64,000 nucleotides of DNA from Pseudomonas mosselii (lineage in GTDB: Bacteria > Pseudomonadota > Gammaproteobacteria > Pseudomonadales > Pseudomonadaceae), in the NCBI RefSeq assembly GCF_003205295.1, contig NZ_QJRP01000010.1, positions 62,001 through 126,000 of the forward strand, read 5' to 3'. Made by a program: the position numbers and the translations under genes. Positions 25,372-32,678 of this stretch are shown piece by piece. Within the stretch, counting starts at the first letter, position 1, and the number at the start of each line of letters is the position of its first letter. The notes under the pieces were generated by a model that saw only the letters and a list, made by a program, of their open reading frames with translations, did not search any database and was not told where the DNA came from.

Positions 25372-27122
25372 ACAGGCTCCAGGTCGCGGGGCAGGGTGAG
25401 GCTGAAGCGGGCACCGCCCGGCAGGTTCTCGACCTGCAGGCGGCCACCGGCGTCGATGACGATGCCATAGGAGATGGCCAGGCCCAGGCCCAGCCCTTCA
25501 CCTACCGGCTTGGTGGTGAAGAACGGATCGAAGACCCGGTCCAGGTCGCAGTCGAGGATGCCGCCGCCGGAATCGAGCACGCTCAGGCGCCATTGCCCAT
25601 CGTCGGCCTCGATGCGGATCTCCAGGCGTTTGTAGCGCTTGTCGGCCATGGCGTCGATGGCGTTGCGCAGCAGGTTGATCAGCACTTGCTCCAGGCGGAT
25701 CGCGTCGCCGCGGACCCAGGCCGGGCGTGCCAGGTACAGCGCCACTTCGACGCCTTCGGCGCGGATGCGGGTGTCCAGCAGGTGCAACGCCTGGTCGACC
25801 ACCGTGGCCAGGTCCAGGCGTTCGCGCAGGCCGCCGGGGCTGTTGCGGGCGAAGGTCTTCAGGTGACCGGTGAGCGCGGCCATGCGGGTCAGCATCTGCT
25901 CCAGCGGCTCCAGGGCCTGGCGGGCTTCGTCATGGCGACCATGGTCGAGCAGCAGGCGCAGGGTTTCCAGCTGCATGCGCTGGGTGGTCAGCGGCTGGTT
26001 GATTTCGTGGGCCAGTGCCGCCGACATCTGCCCCAGTGCCGCCAGCTTGGCCGATTGCACCAGGCCTTCCTGGGCGGTATGCAGCTCGCGGGTGCGCTCC
26101 TCGACCAGGCGCTTGAGCTCTTCGCGGCTGCGTTGGCGCAGGCGGGCCAGGCGCAGGCGCTGGCTGACGAACAGTGCGGCGAACACCAGGCTCAGCCAGA
26201 TCGCCGCGGCGGCGAGGGCGGCGTTGCGCCCGTCCTCGGCGACCTGCGGCTTGCGCAGCAGGTGCAGGGTCCAGCCTTCGGCTTCCAGCGGCAGGCGCTC
26301 CCACAGGTACTCGGCGGTGCCATCCGGGCCTTGCACGCGGGTCAGGTGGCTGGTGTCGGTGAAGCGGGTCAGGGCCTGGTGCTGCAGGGGCACCAGCGGT
26401 TGCTTGTCGTATTGGCGGGTTTCGGCCAGTTCGGCGCGGTCGGCGCCGGACAGCGGTTGCAGCTCGCGGTAGCGCCAGCCGTCCTGGTTGGCGATGAAAG
26501 TGATGCCTCGGGCATCGCTGACCAGCAGGATATCGCTGCCCTGGCGCCACTCGCGCTCGAGCTCCGGGAACTCAAGCTTGACCACCATGGCGCCAAGGAA
26601 GCGGCCGTGTTCGTCGTTTACCGCGCTGGACAGGAAGTAGCCCGGTACGCCGCTGGTCACGCCGACGGCATAGAACCGGCCGCTGCCCTGGCTGCGGGTC
26701 TGCTTGAAATAGGGGCGAAAGCCGTAGTTGGAGCCGACATAGGTGGTCGGCAGGCGCCAGTTGCTGGCGGCGATGGCCAGGCCCGTGCGGTCGAGCAGCT
26801 CCAGGGTGGAGGAGTTGGCGGCGCCGTTGATGCGTTCGAGCTTGCGGTTCAGGGCGTCCTGCACCGGCTCGGTGACCGGGCCGCGCAGGGCCGCGATCAG
26901 TTCCGGGTCGAGCGCCAGCACTGCTGGCAGGGCGCGGTAGCGCTCGATCAGGGTGTGCAGGGCGTTGGCGTACAGGCCCAACTGCTCGCTGGCCCGGCGG
27001 GCGTCGGTTTCCATGGCCTGGCGCTTGGCCTGGTGCATGGCCCAGCCGGCGCTGAGGGTGGTGCCGACCAGGATCAGCAGGATGATCAAGCCCAGGCGCA
27101 GGGCGCGGAAGGATGAGGGCAT
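25365..27122 (-). CDS. DctB-type sensor histidine kinase
   Basis: A 585-residue kinase. One N-terminal membrane helix (LGLIILLILVGTTLSAGWAM), a periplasmic double-PAS/Cache sensor to about residue 300 (YFLSSAVNDEHGRFLGAMVVK is typical of C4-dicarboxylate sensors), a second helix, a coiled coil, then the H-box ALAHEINQPL and N, G1, G2 boxes (NLLRNAIDAM, DSGGGI, GLGLGLAIS). It is the partner of the overlapping response regulator and likely senses a dicarboxylate in the periplasm. Confidence 0.9.
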   Translation of the reverse strand: MPSSFRALRLGLIILLILVGTTLSAGWAMHQAKRQAMETDARRASEQLGLYANALHTLIERYRALPAVLALDPELIAALRGPVTEPVQDALNRKLERINGAANSSTLELLDRTGLAIAASNWRLPTTYVGSNYGFRPYFKQTRSQGSGRFYAVGVTSGVPGYFLSSAVNDEHGRFLGAMVVKLEFPELEREWRQGSDILLVSDARGITFIANQDGWRYRELQPLSGADRAELAETRQYDKQPLVPLQHQALTRFTDTSHLTRVQGPDGTAEYLWERLPLEAEGWTLHLLRKPQVAEDGRNAALAAAAIWLSLVFAALFVSQRLRLARLRQRSREELKRLVEERTRELHTAQEGLVQSAKLAALGQMSAALAHEINQPLTTQRMQLETLRLLLDHGRHDEARQALEPLEQMLTRMAALTGHLKTFARNSPGGLRERLDLATVVDQALHLLDTRIRAEGVEVALYLARPAWVRGDAIRLEQVLINLLRNAIDAMADKRYKRLEIRIEADDGQWRLSVLDSGGGILDCDLDRVFDPFFTTKPVGEGLGLGLAISYGIVIDAGGRLQVENLPGGARFSLTLPRDLEPVC

Positions 27123-27154
27123 GGGGCGGATCCGGGATCTCGGTTGTCTGTGCC

Positions 27155-27232
27155 GGCCTCATCGTGGGGCAAGCCCGCTCCCACAGGGTCTCGAACATTC
27201 CCGTGGGAGCGGGCTCGCCCCGCGATGAGGCC
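27155..27232. repeat. REP-like inverted pair, GTGGGGCAAGCCCGCTCCCAC family
   Basis: Arms at 27155-27184 and 27203-27232 are inverted copies with two mismatches. It sits 8 bases after the bglX stop and 32 before the sensor kinase start. Confidence 0.85.
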
Positions 27233-27240
27233 GAACCTGC

Positions 27241-29529
27241 TTAACGCAGCTCGAAGCTCTGCTGCTGTACCGCCTGCGAGTCGAGGCCGATCTGCACATT
27301 GAACTGGCCAGCCTCGGCAACGTGCTGCAGCTGGCCATTGTAGAACTTCAGGTCCTGCTCACTGATGTCGAAGGTCAAGGTTCGCGCTTCGCCGGCCTTG
27401 AGCATGACTTTCTGGAAGTTCTTCAGTTCCTTGACCGGGCGGCTCATCGACGCGCTCTGGTCCTGGATATAAAGCTGCACCACGGTCTCTCCGTCACGCT
27501 TGCCGGTGTTTTTCACCGTCACCTTGGCCTGCAGGGTGCCGCCACGCTTGAGTTCCTTCTGCGACAGTGCCAGCCCCGACAGCTCGAAGCTGGTGTAGCT
27601 CAGGCCGTAGCCGAACGGGTACAGCGGGCCGTTCGGCTCCTCGAAGTACTGCGAGGTGTAGTTGCCCGGCTTGCCCGGGGTGAACGGCCGGCCAATGCGC
27701 ATGTGGTTGTAGTACATCGGGATCTGCCCGACCGAGCGCGGGAAGGTGATGGCCAGGCGACCGGACGGGTTGTAGTCGCCGAACAGCACATCGGCGATAG
27801 CGTTGCCGCCCTCGGTGCCACTGAACCAGGTCTCGAGGATGGCATCGGCCTGCTCGCGCTCCCAGGCAATCGACAGCGGACGGCCGTTCATCAGCACCAG
27901 CACCAGGGGCTTGCCGGTGGCTTTCAGCGCCTTGATCAGGTCGCGTTGCACCGCCGGGATCTCCAGGGTGGTACGGCTCGACGACTCGTGGGACATGCCA
28001 CGGGACTCGCCGACCACGGCCACCACCACATCCGACTGCCTGGCGGCCTTGACCGCTTCGTCGATCAGCACGGCGGCAGGGCGTGGGTCGTCGACGATTT
28101 CCGGGGCGTCGAAGTTGAGGAAGTTCAGGTAGTCGAACATGGCCTTGTCGCCGGTCACGTTCGAACCCTTGGCGTAGACCAGCTTGGCCTTGCCTTCGAC
28201 GGCGCGACGCAGGCCCTCGCGCACGGTGACCGAGTGTTGGGGTTTACCGTCAGCGGCCCAGCTGCCCATCATGTCGATCGGCGCATCGGCCAGCGGGCCT
28301 ACCAGGGCGATGGTGCCGGACTTTTTCAGCGGCAGGGTCTGCTCGCGGTTTTCCAGCAGCACCAGGCCACGGCGTGCCACGTCACGAGCGGTGTCACGGT
28401 GCAGGCGGTCCTCGGCGTAGTAGTCCTTCAGGTCGGTTTCGGCTTTGGGAATGCGCACATAGGGGTCTTTGAACAGCCCCATGTCGTACTTGGCGCCCAG
28501 CACTTCACGCACCGCCTGGTTCAGTTCGGCCTGGCTGACTTCGCCGGACTTCAGCAGCCCCGGCAGCTCCTCGCCGTAAAGCGTGTCGTTCATGCTCATG
28601 TCGATGCCGGCCTTGATCGCCAGCTTGGCCGCTTCACGGCCGTCGCGGGCCACGCCATGGCGGATCAGCTCCTGTATGGCACCGTGATCGCTGATGGTCA
28701 CGCCCTTGAAGCCCCACTCCTTGCGCAGCAGGTCGTTCATCAGCCAGGTGTTGGAGGTGGCCGGCACGCCGTTGATCGAGTTCAGCGCCACCATTACCCC
28801 GCCGGCACCGGCGTCGAGCGCGGCGCGGTAGGGCGGCAGGTAGTCGTTGTACATCTTCGGCAGGCTCATATCGACCGTGTTGTAGTCGCGCCCGCCCTCC
28901 ACCGCGCCGTACAGGGCGAAGTGCTTGACGATGGCCATGATGCTGTCGGGGTTGGCCGGGCTCGAACCCTGGAACGACTTGACCATCACCTGGCCGATCT
29001 TCGAGGTCAGGTAGGTGTCTTCGCCGAAGCCTTCGCTGGTACGGCCCCAGCGCGGGTCACGGGCGATGTCGACCATCGGCGCGAAGGTCATGTCCAGCGA
29101 GTCGGCGGCGGCCTCGATGGCCGAGGTGCGGCCGACCTTGGCGATGGCGTCCATGTCCCAGGACGAGGCCAGGCCCAGGCCGATCGGGAAGATGGTGCGT
29201 TCGCCGTGGATGGTGTCGTAGGCAAAGAACATCGGGATCTTCAGGCGGCTGCGCATGGCCGCGTCCTGCATCGGCCGGTTCTCGGGGGCGGTACGCGAGT
29301 TGAAGGTGCCACCGATGCGTCCGGCGGCGATTTCCTCGCGGATCTTCTCGTGGGGCATCTCGGGGCCGATGCTGATCAGGCGCAGTTGGCCGATCTTCTC
29401 GGCTTCGGTCATCTGGCCGACCAGATGGTCGATGAACGCCTGCTTGTCTTGCAGGGGCGCGGCGGAGGGGGCGGCAAGGGCCGCCTGACTGGCAAGGCCC
29501 ATGGCCAGGCCCAGCAAAGACAGTTTCAT
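27241..29529 (-). CDS. bglX: Periplasmic beta-glucosidase (glycoside hydrolase family 3)
   Basis: A 762-residue GH3 enzyme that releases glucose from beta-glucosides. The signal peptide is MKLSLLGLAMGLASQAALA. The (beta/alpha)8 domain contains the family text PMVDIARDPRWGRTSEGFGEDTYL and the nucleophile Asp in GVTISDHGA; the alpha/beta sandwich and fibronectin III-like end (KVTVKNTGKRDGETVVQLYI) follow. ATG 29529 is preferred over 29532 because it gives better spacing to GGA. The REP pair follows, separating it from the sensor kinase. Confidence 0.93.
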   Translation of the reverse strand: MKLSLLGLAMGLASQAALAAPSAAPLQDKQAFIDHLVGQMTEAEKIGQLRLISIGPEMPHEKIREEIAAGRIGGTFNSRTAPENRPMQDAAMRSRLKIPMFFAYDTIHGERTIFPIGLGLASSWDMDAIAKVGRTSAIEAAADSLDMTFAPMVDIARDPRWGRTSEGFGEDTYLTSKIGQVMVKSFQGSSPANPDSIMAIVKHFALYGAVEGGRDYNTVDMSLPKMYNDYLPPYRAALDAGAGGVMVALNSINGVPATSNTWLMNDLLRKEWGFKGVTISDHGAIQELIRHGVARDGREAAKLAIKAGIDMSMNDTLYGEELPGLLKSGEVSQAELNQAVREVLGAKYDMGLFKDPYVRIPKAETDLKDYYAEDRLHRDTARDVARRGLVLLENREQTLPLKKSGTIALVGPLADAPIDMMGSWAADGKPQHSVTVREGLRRAVEGKAKLVYAKGSNVTGDKAMFDYLNFLNFDAPEIVDDPRPAAVLIDEAVKAARQSDVVVAVVGESRGMSHESSSRTTLEIPAVQRDLIKALKATGKPLVLVLMNGRPLSIAWEREQADAILETWFSGTEGGNAIADVLFGDYNPSGRLAITFPRSVGQIPMYYNHMRIGRPFTPGKPGNYTSQYFEEPNGPLYPFGYGLSYTSFELSGLALSQKELKRGGTLQAKVTVKNTGKRDGETVVQLYIQDQSASMSRPVKELKNFQKVMLKAGEARTLTFDISEQDLKFYNGQLQHVAEAGQFNVQIGLDSQAVQQQSFELR

Positions 29530-29735
29530 CATCAATTCCGTTGTCGAGTGATATGCGGCTGGCCGAGACGTTTCGTACGCCTGTTGTTGTCGCGTCCGCT
29601 GGCGGTTCTGCGGATCATTCATCCATGATCCGGCGCAGTCGCGGATTATGCCTTATATGAGGCGTTTGTTGAGATACACTCTCGCCCACCCGATTGCCGG
29701 GATAACAACGATAAGAACGCTCGAGAGACGATGGC

Positions 29736-30344
29736 ATGACCGAATACGAACAGCGCCAGATCGCCGAAGCGATCGCCCGCGCCGAGCGGCGTACCGATGC
29801 GGAGCTGGTGACCGTGCTGGCCCGCCGCGGCGATGACTTCCCCTACCTGCCGTTGCTCTGGGCCGCCCTGCTGGCCTTGCTGATCCCGGGCGCGTTGCAC
29901 CTGTGGCTGGGTGGTATCGGCGTCAATGGCCTGCTGCTGGCGCAGATGATGACTTTCATCAGCCTGTGCCTGCTGCTGCGCCACCCGCGCGTGGCGGCCT
30001 GGGTGGTGCCGTCGCTGCTGCGGCGCAGGCGTGCGTCGGGCCTGGCCCGCCAGCAGTTTCTCGAGCTCAACCTGCAGCGTACCGCCGGTGCCACGGGGGT
30101 GCTGATCTTCGTCAGTGAAGCCGAGCGTCATGTCGAGATCCTGGTTGACGAAGGCATCGCGCGGCACCTGCCGGAGCAGGCGCGCGAGGCGATCGTCGCC
30201 CGCTTCACCGACCAGGTGCGCCAGGGCCATACCCTGCAGGGCTTCGTCGAGTGCATCGAGGCCTGCGGCGAGCTGCTCAGCGAACATGTGCCGCCCACCC
30301 ATGCGCGTAACGAGCTGCCCAACCGCCTGGTGATTCTCGACTGA
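29736..30344 (+). CDS. TPM-domain membrane protein (YgcG/Psb32-like)
   Basis: A 202-residue protein. The N-terminal half of a TPM fold (EYEQRQIAEAIARAERRTDAELVTVLARRGDD) is interrupted by two hydrophobic segments (about residues 36-85), then a basic loop (LLRRRRAS) and the rest of the domain (GVLIFVSEAERHVEILVDEGI...LPEQAREAIVARF). This layout is common in proteobacterial TPM proteins. The next gene follows at 136 bases across a REP-like sequence. Function unknown. Confidence 0.85.
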   Translation: MTEYEQRQIAEAIARAERRTDAELVTVLARRGDDFPYLPLLWAALLALLIPGALHLWLGGIGVNGLLLAQMMTFISLCLLLRHPRVAAWVVPSLLRRRRASGLARQQFLELNLQRTAGATGVLIFVSEAERHVEILVDEGIARHLPEQAREAIVARFTDQVRQGHTLQGFVECIEACGELLSEHVPPTHARNELPNRLVILD

Positions 30345-30370
30345 TTCGTGGCCTGAACCGATACCTGCTG

Positions 30371-30401
30371 TCGTGGGGGGCGGGCCAGCCGCTCCCACAG
30401 G
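30371..30401. repeat. Single REP-like sequence
   Basis: A half-element with GGGCGGGCCAGCCGCTCCCACAGG between the TPM and methyltransferase genes. Its sequence is degenerate compared with the paired copies. Confidence 0.55.
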
Positions 30402-30480
30402 GGTTCGCGATGGGCTGACATCGACGTAGAATGCCCGGCATTGCGCATCGCGCTCCCCGCATTCCGAGGCACCCGTTCCC

Positions 30481-31701
30481 ATGTCGTCCCCTTCTTCCGC
30501 CCCCACCGCGCCGGACGCGCGTGCCCAGTTCCTGAACCTGCTCGCCGACGCCCTGGCCGATGGCAGCCTGAGCAAACTGGTGCTGGCCCGTCATGTCGGC
30601 GCCGACCAGACCCTGCAACGGATCATCGCCAAGCCGGTGCAGATCAAGGGCCAGGCTTGCCTGTCGCTGGTCTACCGTCACCAGACCCGCGACATCACTC
30701 GCAACCTGGGGCTGGACCCGGCGCAGACGCTGGTGGCCGAACTGCTGCCGGAGAGCTTTCGCAACGCACACCTGTTCACCGCCGCCGGCGAGGTGCAACT
30801 GGAGTTCAGCAAGAAGGGCAAGCCGATGCTGCGCCGCCACCTGGCCCAGTCGGCGCCACCCGAGACCGCGGCGGGTGGGCACGACCGCGAGAAGAAGCGC
30901 TACCTGGAACTGTCGCGGCCGTTCCTGCGCGACCTGGGGGTGACCGATGGGCAGGGCGCGCTGATCCCGTCGATGTCGCGCAAGTGGAAGCAGATCAACA
31001 AGTTCATTGAAGTCTTCGACCATGCCTTGAGCGGCGCGCCGGTGAGTACGGAAAAGGTGCTGAAAGTCGCCGATTTCGGTTCGGGCAAGGGCTACCTGAC
31101 GTTTGCCATTCACGACTACCTGCGCAATACCCTTGGGCGTGAGGCGCAGGTCACCGGGGTCGAGTTGCGTGCGGACATGGTCGAGCTGTGCAACGCCGCC
31201 GCCGCGCGGCTGGAGCATCCGGGCCTGGTGTTCGAATGCGGCGATGTGCGCAGCGTGGTGCCTGAAGCCATCGACGTGATGATCGCCCTGCATGCCTGCG
31301 ACATCGCCACCGACTATGCCATCCATACCGGCATTCGCTGCAACGCCGCGATCATCATGTGTTCGCCGTGCTGTCACAAGCAGGTTCGTCCGCAACTGCG
31401 CAGCCCCGGCCTGTTGCAGCCCATGCTGCAGTACGGGCTGCACCTGGGCCAGCAGGCCGAAATGCTCACCGACAGCCTGCGGGCGCTCTACCTGGAAGCC
31501 TGCGGCTACGAGACCAAGGTGTTCGAATTCATTTCGCTCGAACACACCAACAAGAACAAGATGATTCTTGCGGTCAAGCGCCGACAGCCCCAGGACAATG
31601 CGGCGCTGCTGGAGAAGATCGCCGAGCTCAAGGCGTTCTATGGGGTACGCGAGCATTGCCTGGAAACCCTGCTGCAGGCGGATGGCCTGATTGCTGGGTG
31701 A
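30481..31701 (+). CDS. SAM-dependent methyltransferase (Methyltransf_32 type)
   Basis: A 406-residue protein. The C-terminal half is a Rossmann methyltransferase with motif I VADFGSGKGYLTFAIHDYL near residue 197 and the later motifs VTGVELRADMVELC and DVMIALHACDIATDYA. The Cys-rich ending of the fold, MCSPCCHKQVRPQL, is characteristic of this group. The N-terminal 150 residues are specific to the family. Relatives act on RNA or are uncharacterised; the substrate here is unknown. Confidence 0.85.
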   Translation: MSSPSSAPTAPDARAQFLNLLADALADGSLSKLVLARHVGADQTLQRIIAKPVQIKGQACLSLVYRHQTRDITRNLGLDPAQTLVAELLPESFRNAHLFTAAGEVQLEFSKKGKPMLRRHLAQSAPPETAAGGHDREKKRYLELSRPFLRDLGVTDGQGALIPSMSRKWKQINKFIEVFDHALSGAPVSTEKVLKVADFGSGKGYLTFAIHDYLRNTLGREAQVTGVELRADMVELCNAAAARLEHPGLVFECGDVRSVVPEAIDVMIALHACDIATDYAIHTGIRCNAAIIMCSPCCHKQVRPQLRSPGLLQPMLQYGLHLGQQAEMLTDSLRALYLEACGYETKVFEFISLEHTNKNKMILAVKRRQPQDNAALLEKIAELKAFYGVREHCLETLLQADGLIAG

Positions 31702-31829
31702 TTTGGCTCGCCTGAACCTACAGCACCTTCCCAGTTTCGGTTAGGCCGTTTCCGGAAGGGCCTTTCCGAGCCTGTTGCAGCGTTCCTGATACCTAGTCTG
31801 GCTTGTGGTGACGCCCGTCGGCGTCGAGT

Positions 31830-31847
31830 GGTTGTCACTTGACAACC
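31830..31847. promoter_or_regulatory. 18-bp perfect palindrome before the HicA-like/HTH gene pair
   Basis: GGTTGTCA-CT-TGACAACC lies 31 bases before the first start codon and contains TTGACA, a -35 box-like sequence. It is placed where an antitoxin-type HTH protein would bind to repress its own operon. CATACT at 31861-31866 could be a -10, but would overlap the ribosome site, so the promoter is uncertain. Confidence 0.6.
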
Positions 31848-31878
31848 ATTTTCCCATGCCCATACTGGAGATCAATCG

Positions 31879-32151
31879 ATGGCCCGTCCCCTCCATCCAG
31901 TCACGGAAGTCGAGCAGTCCCTGACACACGCTGAGGCGCAGGGCTGGAAAGTCACGGTGCGGGGTGGCCATTGCTGGGGGCGGATTTATTGCCCCAACAA
32001 CGACCGCGCATGTCGCTGTGGCGAGTTCTGCATCACCAGCGTGTGGAGCACGCCCAGAAATCCGGGCACTTTCGCTCGCCAGTTGCGCCGGGTCGTGGAC
32101 AACTGCACGTCGATGCGTGGGGTCGTCAATCAGCCAGTGGAGCGAAAGTGA
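31879..32151 (+). CDS. HicA-like small protein (candidate toxin)
   Basis: A 90-residue protein. GWKVTVRGGHCWGRIYCP (residues 22-39) resembles the G-x-H strand of HicA mRNA interferases, with His31 in the place of the catalytic His. Unlike typical HicA it has four more Cys (38, 45, 47, 51), which could bind a metal. The ribosome site GGAG is 8 bases before the ATG. It overlaps the next gene by one base (TGATG) and shares its promoter. Toxin activity is inferred from motif and layout only. Confidence 0.6.
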   Translation: MARPLHPVTEVEQSLTHAEAQGWKVTVRGGHCWGRIYCPNNDRACRCGEFCITSVWSTPRNPGTFARQLRRVVDNCTSMRGVVNQPVERK

Positions 32152-32645
32152 TGGAGTACGAATTCACCCTCAAGTACCAATTGCACGACGGCGTGGATGT
32201 CGATGCACTGATCGAGCGACTGGGAGAGGCGGGTTGCGATGACGCGGTGGTCGGTAGCGGTCAGCCCGGTCGCCTGGCCCTGTCCTTCGCCCGCGAGGGC
32301 AAGACTGCGCGGGAAGCGATGCACAGCGCCCTGGAGAATGTCCGGCAGGTCTTGCCGGAGGCCCGCCTGATCGAAGCCAGTCCGGACCTGGTTGGCCTGA
32401 CCGATGTGGCGGCGCTGGTGGGGGTGTCCCGACAGAACATGCGCAAGCTCATGCTTACTCATCACCGCACTTTCCCGGCCCCGGTGCATGACGGCAGTCT
32501 TTCGCTCTGGCATCTCGCCGACATCCTGGCCTGGATGCAGGCACGGGGTACCCACGCCGTTGCCCAGGCGCTTCACGAACTGGCCGTCGTGGCGATGCAC
32601 GTAAATGTCGCCAGGGCCCAGGAACGGGTGGCAAGCGGCAGGTGA
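32151..32645 (+). CDS. HTH protein partner of the HicA-like gene (candidate antitoxin)
   Basis: A 164-residue protein. The N-terminal 75 residues (MEYEFTLKYQLHDGVDVDALIERLGEAGCDDAVVG...) look like a small alpha/beta module. The C-terminal half holds an AlpA/MerR-like HTH (LTDVAALVGVSRQNMRKLMLTH) followed by a wing and helix (HDGSLSLWHLADILAWMQ). Coupled by overlap to the upstream gene, it is the likely binder of the palindrome at 31830-31847. No named family is recognised with certainty. Confidence 0.7.
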   Translation: MEYEFTLKYQLHDGVDVDALIERLGEAGCDDAVVGSGQPGRLALSFAREGKTAREAMHSALENVRQVLPEARLIEASPDLVGLTDVAALVGVSRQNMRKLMLTHHRTFPAPVHDGSLSLWHLADILAWMQARGTHAVAQALHELAVVAMHVNVARAQERVASGR

Positions 32646-32678
32646 TGCAGTCCGTTGCATCATCGCCCTTGCGCAGGC

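Noticed and set aside
27322..29628. A 768-codon open frame opposite bglX, and a similar one opposite the heme-type receptor (32655-35330).
   Set aside because: Both are mirror frames of well-recognised genes with strong third-position GC bias; no ribosome site or domain supports them.
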